Of a stretch of DNA of 64,000 nucleotides, positions 35,552-44,759 are shown in pieces. The stretch lies in NCBI RefSeq assembly GCF_014192015.1, contig NZ_JACHXJ010000002.1, positions 1,488,001 to 1,552,000 of the forward strand, in the 5' to 3' direction. Made by a program: the position numbers and the translations under genes. This DNA comes from Paenibacillus rhizosphaerae. Lineage in GTDB: Bacteria; Bacillota; Bacilli; Paenibacillales; Paenibacillaceae. Below the pieces are notes generated by a model. The model ran no database searches and was not told the origin of the DNA. It saw only the letters and a program-made list of their open reading frames with translations. Position 1 is the first letter of the stretch; every line of letters starts with the position of its first letter.

Positions 35552-37281
35552 GATTCCGCATGAAAAGCCTCAATATTCGTTCGCTGCGGTCCAAAATCAT
35601 GCTGCTGTTCATTATTTTCGCAAGTCTCATCTTAATTCTTCAGATGGGGGTATTCCAGCAGTGGATCCGTTCCATCATTCTGGAAAAGTCGGAAACGTAC
35701 TTTCAAGGGACCGTTTATCAGATCGGCCAGCGCGTCGACATGCAGTTCGAGCAGTTCGGGACGATGGCACTCGGGATCGGCAACAACCAGGTCGTCAAAA
35801 ATTACTTGGCGGATCTGAAGGGACATTCGATCAGCTATACGATCGCGAAATATAAAATCAGCTACGAAATTTTGCGGGCGTCAAAGCTGAGCTGGATCGA
35901 GAACATGTGCATTTATCCGGTCGACGGGCAGCCGCCGATCAACCTGTATTACTCCGTTCCCGTCTTCGAGGCGGATGCCGTTATCCGCGGTATGCAGGAA
36001 GACCCGTCGACGCTGCCGCCCGATCGGATTTTATGGAAGCCGTCTCCGGAGAAACCCGGTCAAGCCGAGGCGTACCTGCCCATTCAGGAAAACGGCGAGC
36101 GCTACGGCATTCTAAGAATCAGCCTGAGCGAATCGTTCTTCCGTTTCCTTGACGACGTCAAGCTCGGCAAGGAGGGGGACATTTATTTGACGAACGGCGA
36201 TACCGTCCTGTATGTGAAAGACCGCTCCCATATCGGAAGCTCCATGGAGCGGCTGAGACAAGCCGCCGGAAGTGTCGCGAAGGAGCAATATGCCATGAGC
36301 GAGCCCGGCTGGACGTTGGTCGGAATCGTACCGCAGAAGGAAACGCTGCAGCTGATTCACGAGTTCAACCGGATTTTTCTGCTTATGGTCATTGTCATCC
36401 TGGCGGCGATCATGTCTTTCGCCGTCATGTCGGCCAGAGCCATTCTTTTGCCGCTGCACGACATTTCGAAAGGGATGAAGCGTATCCAGCAGGGCGACCT
36501 AAACGTCAGGCTGGCGCATAAAGGCGACGACGAATTCGGCGAGCTGACGTTCCAATTCAATTACATGGTCGATCGGGTGAAGGAGCTGATCGAAACGGTA
36601 TTCCAGCAGCAGAGAAAGCATCGGCAGGCGGAGATCGTCAGCCTGCTCTCCAAGCTGAACCCGCATTTTCTGTACAATTCCCTCGACATGATTTACTGGA
36701 AAGCGATTATGAAGGGCGAGGAGGAGATCGGCAGCTCGATCGTGGCTTTATCGAATATTTTGCGCTACTCCATTTCCCACAGCGGCGATTTCGTCACCGT
36801 CCGGGAAGATATGGGCCAGCTGGAAAGCTATTTGACGATCCAATCCATGCGGTTTCAGGATAAGTGGCGTTACTGCTTCGATATCCGGGAGGACATCGGA
36901 GAGGATAAAATTCCGAAGCTGGTCATCCAGCCGCTCGTCGAGAACGCGATCAAATACGCGTTTCACCCCGCGAAGCAGGACGGATATATTGCGATCCGCG
37001 GTTACCGCAGCGGAGAGGATCTAATCTTCGAAGTCGAGGACAACGGAGTCGGGATCGCCGAGGAAAAGGCGAACCGGCTGCTGCGAGTCTCTGAAAGCGA
37101 GGATGGCGCCGATGAAATGGGGCTGGGTATCCCGCTCGTGCATCGGAGGGCCCGTTATTTATACGGGGAAGGCTACGGCATAACGATTCGAAGCGCGGCC
37201 GGGCAAGGGACAACGATTACGGTGCGCCTTGGCGGCCGGATCGAATCCGATCTGCTTGCGGCAGGCGACTATGGCACTTGA
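35548..37281 (+). CDS. YesM-type sensor histidine kinase
   Basis: The 577-residue protein has membrane helices at about 15-35 and 272-294 enclosing an extracytoplasmic sensor, a HAMP linker (about 295-345), and the His_kinase domain with LSKLNPHFLYNSLDMIYW (phosphoacceptor His near 373). The HATPase domain follows with QPLVENAIKYAF, EDNGVGI and GLGIPLVHRR. It should detect an extracellular sugar and phosphorylate the regulator encoded next (4-base overlap region at 37278). A cre box and promoter lie upstream. Confidence 0.93.
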   Translation: MRFRMKSLNIRSLRSKIMLLFIIFASLILILQMGVFQQWIRSIILEKSETYFQGTVYQIGQRVDMQFEQFGTMALGIGNNQVVKNYLADLKGHSISYTIAKYKISYEILRASKLSWIENMCIYPVDGQPPINLYYSVPVFEADAVIRGMQEDPSTLPPDRILWKPSPEKPGQAEAYLPIQENGERYGILRISLSESFFRFLDDVKLGKEGDIYLTNGDTVLYVKDRSHIGSSMERLRQAAGSVAKEQYAMSEPGWTLVGIVPQKETLQLIHEFNRIFLLMVIVILAAIMSFAVMSARAILLPLHDISKGMKRIQQGDLNVRLAHKGDDEFGELTFQFNYMVDRVKELIETVFQQQRKHRQAEIVSLLSKLNPHFLYNSLDMIYWKAIMKGEEEIGSSIVALSNILRYSISHSGDFVTVREDMGQLESYLTIQSMRFQDKWRYCFDIREDIGEDKIPKLVIQPLVENAIKYAFHPAKQDGYIAIRGYRSGEDLIFEVEDNGVGIAEEKANRLLRVSESEDGADEMGLGIPLVHRRARYLYGEGYGITIRSAAGQGTTITVRLGGRIESDLLAAGDYGT

Positions 37282-37298
37282 ACAGGGGGAAGAAAAAG

Positions 37299-38798
37299 AT
37301 GCTGAAATTATTGCTTGTCGACGACGAGAGCGCCGTCCTGCAAGGGCTGACGCATATCTTAACCCAATACTGCCCGAACTACGACATCGTCGGGGCTACG
37401 CAGCATGCGGCGGAGGCGATGCAGCTGCTTATGGCCGAGCACGTTGACTGCGTCATAACGGATGTCAAAATGCCGGATATCGACGGCGTCGAGCTGACCA
37501 AGCATATCCGTTCGCATTATCCGGATACGTCTGTCATCGTGCACAGTGGCTACGCCGATTTCGAATTCGTCCGCGAGACGATGAAGCACGGCGCCTGCGA
37601 TTATTTGCTGAAGCCCTCCAATTACAGAAGCATCCTCGATATCCTGCACCAGATCGAAAAACGACGGACGGAGGAGAGCAAGCAGGTGGAGGAAATCGCA
37701 AACCAAAAGCTGCTGAGGGCTACTCTTTCCGGAGAGAAGTCCGCCTCTACCGCCTGGTCCGGACCATGGCCGAAGCGTCTGGCGACGCTGACGGCGATGG
37801 TCCGCGACACGGACCATGTCACCCGGCTGCTGAAGGATCGATGGAAGGCAGGCGTTCTTCTGAAGGAAATGGAGGAACTCGTCGCCCATGATGAACATGT
37901 AATTATGCTATTTCCCGCCGGGCTAAACGAGGATCAGCTCTTAAGTCGGCTGAACAGCGTCCGGCAGCTGCTGCAAAGCCACGGTTACGCTGCTTACATC
38001 GGCATCGGCTGCCGGGTAGACGCTCCGGATGAGCTTAGGCGGTCCTACGAGGAATGTCTTCGGCGAATGGACTTCGCTTCGTTCAACGAGCTTCCCGCTG
38101 CCTTGAATGGCGCGTCTTACGATGCACATATGGAGAAGCAGAAGCCGCATGCCTTTGGAGACTATTTCCAAATTCAGGAACTTGGTAAATACCTCCTGAA
38201 AGGAGACAGTGGCAAGCTGAAACAGCTCTCCGACGCTGCCGTCTCGGAGCTTGAACGGCTGCGTCTTGCCTGGGATCCGAAGCGTCTGAAGAACGACGTC
38301 CTCAAGGAAACGCTGTTGCTGAACGAATATTTGAGGGAGCATGGCGCGCATCCGGCTCACCCCGAGTGGATCGACTATGCGGACGAGGTAAAGCGGCAGC
38401 TTACCTTTCGTGACCTAATGCGGTGGGTGAAACATATCTCGGCTTCGCTGCTCCTTCGCTCGGACGGCGAGGAGGCGGTTCCGGGGTATATCCAGACGAC
38501 CGTCCGTTACGTGGAGGAGAACTACATGGAAGAGCTGACGTTAAAGAGCCTGTCGGATAAAGTGTACTTGAATCCGTGGTATTTCAGCACGCAGTTTAAG
38601 AAGTGGATGAACGTCTCCTTCAGCGAATACGTTAATCTGGTTCGCGTCCGGATGGCCAAGCAGCTGCTCAGGCAGAAGGATTTAAAGGTATACGAGGTGG
38701 CGGAGATGGTCGGGTTTAAGGATGCCGCCTATTTCAGCACGGTGTTCAAACATCTGGAGCGAATGAGTCCGAAGGATTATCAGAAAACGCTTTCATAG
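37299..38798 (+). CDS. YesN-type response regulator with AraC output domain
   Basis: The 499 residues comprise an N-terminal receiver (LLLVDDES; phosphoacceptor Asp in CVITDVKMPDIDG; Lys in LLKPSN), a long middle domain and a C-terminal AraC double HTH (LTLKSLSDKVYLNPWYFSTQ; VYEVAEMVGFKDAAYFSTVF) ending MSPKDYQK. ATG 37299 is preceded by AGGGGGAAG. It probably activates the importer and GH172 genes that follow. Confidence 0.93.
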   Translation: MLKLLLVDDESAVLQGLTHILTQYCPNYDIVGATQHAAEAMQLLMAEHVDCVITDVKMPDIDGVELTKHIRSHYPDTSVIVHSGYADFEFVRETMKHGACDYLLKPSNYRSILDILHQIEKRRTEESKQVEEIANQKLLRATLSGEKSASTAWSGPWPKRLATLTAMVRDTDHVTRLLKDRWKAGVLLKEMEELVAHDEHVIMLFPAGLNEDQLLSRLNSVRQLLQSHGYAAYIGIGCRVDAPDELRRSYEECLRRMDFASFNELPAALNGASYDAHMEKQKPHAFGDYFQIQELGKYLLKGDSGKLKQLSDAAVSELERLRLAWDPKRLKNDVLKETLLLNEYLREHGAHPAHPEWIDYADEVKRQLTFRDLMRWVKHISASLLLRSDGEEAVPGYIQTTVRYVEENYMEELTLKSLSDKVYLNPWYFSTQFKKWMNVSFSEYVNLVRVRMAKQLLRQKDLKVYEVAEMVGFKDAAYFSTVFKHLERMSPKDYQKTLS

Positions 38799-38894
38799 AT
38801 GGGCCAATGCAATTACAAGAAACCCAAGGAAATTCGACTTTTTTAAAGGCGGCCGATGCTATCCTCTAGATATTCTAGACAAGGAGGAATCCGA

Positions 38895-40835
38895 GTGAGG
38901 GATAAAGCATGGATCGTTTGTTATCTCATGGCTATTTTCGTCTTATTGACCGCCTGTACGGATTCGGGAGCGACTCAGCCGCCGGCGGCATCGGGAGGGA
39001 ATCAGGAAGCTAGCGGAAGCGGTAAGATGACGGACGTCGGAACGCCGAGAAGCGAGACGCTCATCGTCGACATCCTCAGCGGCAGAAGCCCGGACCCCGA
39101 CCGCATGAATCCGTATATGCCAGGCGCGGTCGCGATGGACAGCGGTCTCCATCAGCTCATTTATGCGAGCATGTGGGAGATCGATACGGTGAAAGGTGAG
39201 CAGATCCCGGATCTGGCCGCCACGATGCCGGAGCCGCTGGACGACACGAATACGAAGTTCCGCTTCAAGATTCAAGAGGGGCTGGCCTGGTCCGACGGCG
39301 TCGAATTTACGGCTGACGACGTGCAGTACACAGCGGATATGCTGCTCAAGACGAAGGAAATCGGCTACAGTGGGTATTTCTCCAGCCTTGTGAAGAGCAT
39401 GAAGGCCGTCGACAAGACCACGATCGAGGTAGAGACCGTCCAGCCGGAGACGCGCCTCGCGCAGAAGCTTGGCGTCGTCATCTGGGGCACCTCGTTCCGG
39501 GTCATGCCGAAGCACATCTGGGAGAAGGAAGACCCGACGCAGTTCAAATTTACCGACCCCGTCGGTGTCGGTCCTTACAAGTTGAGCAAGCGGGATCCGC
39601 AGGGCAACTGGTTCCTGTACGAGAAGCGAGAGGACTGGCAGAAGAGCGATGTCGGCAAACTGGTCGGAGAACCTGGCCCGCGTTACGTCCTGTTCAAATA
39701 TTTCGGTCCGGAGGAGAAGCGTATCGTCGCGGCGATCCAGCACGATATGGATATTCTCCAGGATATCACTCCGGAGAGCTGGGAGGTGCTCCGTCAGAAG
39801 AACGAGTACGCCAAAGCCTGGTACGAAAATTTCCCGTATGCGGATATGAACGACCCCTGCGAACGCGGAATGTCGTTCAATGCATCCAAAGCGCCGTACG
39901 ATAACGAAGATGTGCGCTGGGCGCTCACACTCTTGACCGACATCAAAAACGTCTCGATGGCGACCTTCGGCGGTATGCTTCGTGTCTCGCCGATTATTCT
40001 TCCGCCAATTTCGGTGCTGCAGGAAACCTACCATAAGCCTATGAAGGACTGGTTGAAGGAGTTCCAGCTTAGCGACGGCTACAAACCGTTCGAGGATACC
40101 TACGCGAAAGATATGGTCGACATGCTGAAGCAGCAGGGGATTAAGGGTCTGCCGACCGATTCGGCCGAGATGGAGAATACGTTCGGCGTCGGCTGGTTCA
40201 AGTACGATCCCGAAGAGGCCACCAAGCTGCTGGAAAAGGCCGGATTCAAGAAAGAAGGCGACAAGTGGCTGCTGCCTGACGGATCCCCTTGGAAGCTAAC
40301 GATCAACGCACCGGCCAACTTCGAGGTGCAGTCGATGCGACTTGCGTTCGCCGTAGCGGACAGCTGGCGGAAGAACGGCATCGACGTGAACGTGCAGCAG
40401 ATGGATGCCGCCACGTTCTGGGACAGCGAATCGACCGGCAACTTCGAGGTCGGCTCCTACTGGCCGGCCTGTGGCCTGCTGCCGGACAGCACGGCCAATC
40501 TGCAGGGCTGGAACAAGGAATACATCGTTCCGAACGGCCAGCAGGCGCCAGGCAACCGGAACCGCTGGGCGAATGACCGCGTAAGCGGTCTGCTCGAAGG
40601 CCTGAATGCAATGGAGCCGAGTGATCCGAAGGTCATTGCGGACATTACGGAAATCAATAAGGAAATGGTGAAGGGTATGCCGTTTATTCCGATGTTCGGC
40701 ACTTCCAAATTCGTGCCGGTCGACACGTATTATTGGCAGGGCTTCCAGAACGCGGAGAACGAATTCGAGGGGCCTTGGTGGTGGTGGTCCCAGTTCAAGT
40801 TCTATACGCCGAATTATAAGCCGTCAGGGAACTGA
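38895..40835 (+). CDS. Opp-type solute-binding lipoprotein (SBP family 5)
   Basis: This 646-residue protein starts at GTG 38895, seven bases after AAGGAGG. The signal peptide ends in lipobox LLTAC near residue 20. The mature part is an extracellular family 5 binding protein (FRFKIQEGLAWSDGVEFTAD is the usual family segment), with a Trp-rich C-terminus. Linked to a YesM/YesN pair and a GH172 enzyme, it probably binds an oligosaccharide rather than a peptide. Its stop is followed by a strong stem-loop before the permease genes. Confidence 0.92.
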   Translation: MRDKAWIVCYLMAIFVLLTACTDSGATQPPAASGGNQEASGSGKMTDVGTPRSETLIVDILSGRSPDPDRMNPYMPGAVAMDSGLHQLIYASMWEIDTVKGEQIPDLAATMPEPLDDTNTKFRFKIQEGLAWSDGVEFTADDVQYTADMLLKTKEIGYSGYFSSLVKSMKAVDKTTIEVETVQPETRLAQKLGVVIWGTSFRVMPKHIWEKEDPTQFKFTDPVGVGPYKLSKRDPQGNWFLYEKREDWQKSDVGKLVGEPGPRYVLFKYFGPEEKRIVAAIQHDMDILQDITPESWEVLRQKNEYAKAWYENFPYADMNDPCERGMSFNASKAPYDNEDVRWALTLLTDIKNVSMATFGGMLRVSPIILPPISVLQETYHKPMKDWLKEFQLSDGYKPFEDTYAKDMVDMLKQQGIKGLPTDSAEMENTFGVGWFKYDPEEATKLLEKAGFKKEGDKWLLPDGSPWKLTINAPANFEVQSMRLAFAVADSWRKNGIDVNVQQMDAATFWDSESTGNFEVGSYWPACGLLPDSTANLQGWNKEYIVPNGQQAPGNRNRWANDRVSGLLEGLNAMEPSDPKVIADITEINKEMVKGMPFIPMFGTSKFVPVDTYYWQGFQNAENEFEGPWWWWSQFKFYTPNYKPSGN

Positions 40836-40863
40836 CGGCTGGAATCGGCGAAGCCAAAACACC

Positions 40864-40903
40864 GCATGCCGGGCGCGCGCGACGATCGCCTTGCCCGGCA
40901 TGC
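40864..40903 (+). promoter_or_regulatory. Intercistronic stem-loop between binding protein and permease
   Basis: GCATGCCGGGC pairs with GCCCGGCATGC (11 bp) across an 18-base loop, with no T-run. Such hairpins commonly protect the binding-protein mRNA and give it higher expression than the permeases. Confidence 0.65.
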
Positions 40904-40925
40904 GTTCTATAAGGGAGTGAACCCC

Positions 40926-41924
40926 GTGGATTTTTATAAATTTCTGCTTTCCCGAATCTTGACCTTTATTCTCGTCGTGTTCATCGGCATTACGGCTGTA
41001 TTCTTCGTGCCGCGCTTTCTTCCCTCGGATCCAGTCGAGGCGATGATCGGGCAAATGACGTCCAAGTCTGCGTTCCTCGATCCGAAGGCGGTGGAGACGC
41101 TGCGGGAAACGCTGAACGAATCGTTTGGGCTGCAGGGTTCGGTGCTTTCGCAATACCTCGGCTTCTTCAAGCGGGTGCTGCTAACGCAGGATTTCGGCCC
41201 CTCGCTCGCAAACTATCCGGCGCCCGTTAACGAGCTGATCGGCCGTGCTCTGCCCTGGACGATGGGGTTGCTTCTGACGTCCACCGTCATCTCCTGGTTG
41301 ATCGGCAATGCGATCGGTCTGCTCGCGGGCTTTCGGAAAGAAAAGCCTTACTCTAAGGCGCTCGAAGCCATATCCATCGCGTTATACCCGATTCCGTACT
41401 ATATCTTCGCTCTCGTTCTGATCATGCTGTTCTCCTATATCTTTCCGGTCTTTCCGCTGACTGCGACGTTCCAGGGAGCAGGCTTTACATGGGAGCATAT
41501 CAGGAGCTTGATCATCAATTCCACGCTGCCCGCGCTCTCGATGATACTCGTCGGCACCGGCTGGTGGGTGATCAGTATGAAGACGATCTCGTCCGGGATC
41601 GCGGAGGAGGACTACGTCCATTTCGCCCGGCTCAAAGGGGTCAAGGAGCGCAAAATTATGAGCCGTTACGTCCTGCCGAACGCCGCGCTGCCGCAGGTGA
41701 CGATGCTGGCGCTGCAGCTGGGAGCGATCTTCAATGGGGCGCTGGTGACCGAGATCCTCTTCGGATATCCGGGAGTCGGCACGCTGATCTACAACAGCAT
41801 TCTGCAGGCCGACTACAACCTGATCATGGGCACGATCACCCTTTCGATCATCGCCGTGGCGGGAGCGACGTTCGTCGTCGATTTCCTGTATCCGTTTCTG
41901 GATCCCCGTGTGCGTTACAAGTAA
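40926..41924 (+). CDS. Opp/Dpp-type ABC importer permease, DppB-like
   Basis: The 332-residue permease starts at GTG 40926, with AAGGGAG 8 bases upstream. It has six membrane segments, the EAA loop YVHFARLKGVKERKIMSRYV, and the family's C-terminal LFGYPGVGTLIYNSIL and FLDPRVRYK. It forms the pore with the next protein. Confidence 0.92.
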   Translation: MDFYKFLLSRILTFILVVFIGITAVFFVPRFLPSDPVEAMIGQMTSKSAFLDPKAVETLRETLNESFGLQGSVLSQYLGFFKRVLLTQDFGPSLANYPAPVNELIGRALPWTMGLLLTSTVISWLIGNAIGLLAGFRKEKPYSKALEAISIALYPIPYYIFALVLIMLFSYIFPVFPLTATFQGAGFTWEHIRSLIINSTLPALSMILVGTGWWVISMKTISSGIAEEDYVHFARLKGVKERKIMSRYVLPNAALPQVTMLALQLGAIFNGALVTEILFGYPGVGTLIYNSILQADYNLIMGTITLSIIAVAGATFVVDFLYPFLDPRVRYK

Positions 41925-41945
41925 CGGGGGAAGAGAGGAGAAGCC

Positions 41946-42770
41946 ATGAAAAACTGGAACTTTCGACTGAAGGCTGGAGTCGCCATTCTTGCCCTGTTTC
42001 TTATCCTGGGCATGATCTTTCCGTTCTTCTATACGGGGAATCCGATCGAATGGGGCACCTACCCGAAAAATTTGAAGCCGAGCGCGGACCATTGGTTCGG
42101 CACGACGAACCTGGGTCAGGATACGTTCTGGCTGCTCGCCAAATCACTGCAAAATTCGTTCGTCATCGGCCTTCTCGTCGCTTTCTTCGCGACCGTCATC
42201 GGCGCGCTGCTCGGATTAATCGCCGGCTTCAAGGGAGGCTTCATCGACCGGCTCATTACGCTGATGACCGATTCCTTCATCGTCATCCCTTCGCTGCCGA
42301 TTCTCATCCTGCTAGGCACGATGCTGAAGGGCCGGGCGTCCCTGCTTTATATCGCCGTCGTCCTGATCGTGTTCAACTGGCCCTGGCCCGCCCGCCAGCT
42401 GCGCGCGATGGCGTTGTCACTGCGGGAGCGTGATTTCATTAACACCGCCGTTTTCTCCGGCAGCGGCACGTTCAAGATCATCGTCAAGGAAATCTTTCCG
42501 TTCGTGGCGGGATGGTCGCTCGCGAACTTCGTTAACACGATTCTGGTCGCGATCGGCTCGGAGTCCGGGCTCGCCGTCATCGGAATGTCCAGTAACGAGA
42601 AGGCGACGCTCGGCACGATGATTTACTGGGCGAACCAGCATCAGGCGATGCTGGCCGGCCGATGGTGGTGGATCGGCTCTCCGGTTATAGCGATCGCGCT
42701 TATCTTCATCGCCCTGTTCCTGACAATGACGGGCTATCAACAATATTCCGCGCTGAGGAGAGGGAAGTAA
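41946..42770 (+). CDS. Opp/Dpp-type ABC importer permease, DppC-like
   Basis: This 274-residue permease has the HWFGTTNLGQDTFWLLAKSL segment after the first helix and the EAA loop RDFINTAVFSGSGTFKIIVK. It is shorter than the DppC of the first operon (385 residues), so the two Opp systems in this window are of different subtypes. AGAGAGGAGAAGCC precedes the ATG. The ATPase gene begins two bases after its stop. Confidence 0.92.
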   Translation: MKNWNFRLKAGVAILALFLILGMIFPFFYTGNPIEWGTYPKNLKPSADHWFGTTNLGQDTFWLLAKSLQNSFVIGLLVAFFATVIGALLGLIAGFKGGFIDRLITLMTDSFIVIPSLPILILLGTMLKGRASLLYIAVVLIVFNWPWPARQLRAMALSLRERDFINTAVFSGSGTFKIIVKEIFPFVAGWSLANFVNTILVAIGSESGLAVIGMSSNEKATLGTMIYWANQHQAMLAGRWWWIGSPVIAIALIFIALFLTMTGYQQYSALRRGK

Positions 42771-42771
42771 T

Positions 42772-43770
42772 ATGCTGAAGTTAAAGCGCGTAAGCGCGCG
42801 TTACGACATGCTGGGCAGCTATGTGCAGGCGGTTGACCGTGTCGATTTCGAGGTGCGGAAGAACGAAATATTCGGTATCGCGGGAGAATCCGGCTGCGGC
42901 AAGTCGACGCTGCTTAAGGTGATGTACGATCTCGTGAAGTATCCGCTCGAAATTTCGTCGGGCTCCGTGGAAATCCATACCGAGAGGAAGGACGGCAGCC
43001 CGGTCGTCTATAGAAACGGGGAGATACACAAGAGCTGGTGGAAGGTCATCTCCTACGTCCCGCAGGGAGCCATGCATGTCATGAACCCGGTGGCGCGGGT
43101 AAAAGGGCAGTTTTTCGACGCGATCGGCAGTTATCATGATAAGAAGAGCAAGAAGCAGCTGCAGGAGGAAATCGTCCGGTATTTGCAGGAGCTGGAGCTT
43201 CCGGCCGAGGTGCTGGACGCGTATCCGCATCAGCTGAGCGGCGGCATGAAGCAGCGCGTGCTGATCGCGCTGGCGACGTTCCTGCATCCCGACATCATTC
43301 TCGCCGACGAGCCGACAACCGCGCTGGACGTCATCGTGCAGCGGGGGATTTTAACGATGCTCTCCCGCGTGCAGAAAAAAATGAAAAATTCGATGGTTAT
43401 CGTCTCGCACGACATGGGCGTCCACTACCAGATTACAAACCGGATGGGCATTATGTACGCGGGGCAGCTGATCGAAGTCGGGCCGACTGAGCAAATTTTT
43501 GAAAATCCGCAGCATCCGTATACGAGAATGCTCATTAACGCGCTTCCGAAGGTCGGGGACAACAGTCAGAGGGAGGGCATTCCCGGTACGCCGCCGAGCC
43601 TCAAAAATCCTCCCGGGGGCTGCCGCTTCGCGGCCAGATGCCCGCTGGCGATGGATCTGTGCCGCGCCAAGGAGCCGGCCGAAACGCGGGTCGGCGAGGA
43701 TCATTTCGCAAGCTGCCATCTGCTGGAGGATGACTATTCGATTCGGGGAGGCGATTCCGTTGCCCGCTAA
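42772..43770 (+). CDS. Opp/Dpp-type ABC importer ATPase, DppD-like
   Basis: The 332-residue ATPase has Walker A GESGCGKST, signature LSGGMKQRVLIALAT, Walker B ILADEPTTALD, and the C-terminal cysteine domain GGCRFAARCPLAMDLC...C. It sits two bases after the permease and overlaps the next ATPase by 11 bases. It forms the motor with that protein. Confidence 0.93.
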   Translation: MLKLKRVSARYDMLGSYVQAVDRVDFEVRKNEIFGIAGESGCGKSTLLKVMYDLVKYPLEISSGSVEIHTERKDGSPVVYRNGEIHKSWWKVISYVPQGAMHVMNPVARVKGQFFDAIGSYHDKKSKKQLQEEIVRYLQELELPAEVLDAYPHQLSGGMKQRVLIALATFLHPDIILADEPTTALDVIVQRGILTMLSRVQKKMKNSMVIVSHDMGVHYQITNRMGIMYAGQLIEVGPTEQIFENPQHPYTRMLINALPKVGDNSQREGIPGTPPSLKNPPGGCRFAARCPLAMDLCRAKEPAETRVGEDHFASCHLLEDDYSIRGGDSVAR

Positions 43771-44758
43771 TCTGCTCGAAATACGCAATCTCAGCCGGAG
43801 CTTCAAGCTCGGCGGAATGGTGCTCGGCAAGCGGATCGTCGCCGTGGACAACGCCTCGCTGCGGCTGCCCGGCGACAAGCCGCAGATCATGAGCATCGTT
43901 GGCGAGTCGGGGAGCGGCAAGACGACGCTCGCGAGGATGATTCTGCGTCTGCTTACCCCGACGTCCGGCGACATCGTGCTCGGCGGCGTTCCTTTGTCCG
44001 TTTACGGGAAGAGGAGGAACCGGAAGGCGTTCCTCAAGAAGGTGCAGCCGATCTTCCAGAATCCATTCACGTCGTTCAGCGCGCAGAGGACGGTCGATTC
44101 CTATCTGTTCGAGACGGCGCTCAACCTGGATGTCGCCGCGAACAGGAAGGAAGCACAGGAGGTCGTGACGGAGGTGCTGCGTTCGGTCGGTCTTGAGCTG
44201 GCGGCCGTCAAGGGAAAGTACCCGAACCAGTTCTCGGGCGGGGAGCTGCAGCGGATCTCGATCGCCAGGGCGCTCATCCCGAAGCCGAGCCTCATCGTCG
44301 CCGACGAGCCCGTCGCGATGATCGACGCCTCGCTGAGGATGAATATCGTCAACCTGTTCCGCAGGCTGAAGGACGAATACAACGTCAGCTTTGTCTATAT
44401 TACGCATGATCTGTCGACGGCTTACTACGTCAGTGATTATATCGCGACGATGTACCGCGGCCAGCTGATCGAATTCGGCGAAGCGAGAAGCATCCTGAAC
44501 GATCCGTCGCATCCTTATACCGAGCTGCTGCTCGACTCTATTCCGCGCGTCGGCAACAAATGGGATGAGAACGTCGTTCTGTCCGATACGGATGCCGCGG
44601 AAGCCGGCTCGGCCGGCTGCAGATTTTCGGGCAGATGTCCGTACGTCCGCGAGGCTTGCCGCGCGGCCGAGCCTTATATGGTCGACATCGCGCCGAAGCA
44701 TCAAGCGCTGTGCATCATGCATAACGATTATCAAACCATCGATACCGGGAGGTCCTAA
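43760..44758 (+). CDS. Opp/Dpp-type ABC importer ATPase, DppF-like, sugar subtype
   Basis: This 332-residue ATPase is best started at TTG 43760, which has GGGGAGG 8 bases upstream; the frame is open much further upstream inside the previous gene, and ATG 43730 lacks spacing to its site. Walker A GESGSGKTT, signature FSGGELQRISIARAL. Walker B continues as DEPVAMIDASLR instead of [12 protein letters not shown], a variant I associate with carbohydrate-type Opp systems. C-terminal GCRFSGRCPYVREACR. Confidence 0.9.
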   Translation: MPANLLEIRNLSRSFKLGGMVLGKRIVAVDNASLRLPGDKPQIMSIVGESGSGKTTLARMILRLLTPTSGDIVLGGVPLSVYGKRRNRKAFLKKVQPIFQNPFTSFSAQRTVDSYLFETALNLDVAANRKEAQEVVTEVLRSVGLELAAVKGKYPNQFSGGELQRISIARALIPKPSLIVADEPVAMIDASLRMNIVNLFRRLKDEYNVSFVYITHDLSTAYYVSDYIATMYRGQLIEFGEARSILNDPSHPYTELLLDSIPRVGNKWDENVVLSDTDAAEAGSAGCRFSGRCPYVREACRAAEPYMVDIAPKHQALCIMHNDYQTIDTGRS

Positions 44759-44759
44759 T

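Noticed and set aside
38943-40034. 363-codon minus-strand frame opposite the family 5 binding protein
   Set aside because: Shadow of the plus-strand gene; no ribosome site or domain.
43601-44734. Long open frame of 377 codons on the minus strand opposite the DppF-like ATPase
   Set aside because: It mirrors codon bias of the GC-rich plus-strand gene, has Arg/Asp/His-rich low-complexity sequence and no recognisable domain; the plus strand carries unmistakable ATPase motifs.
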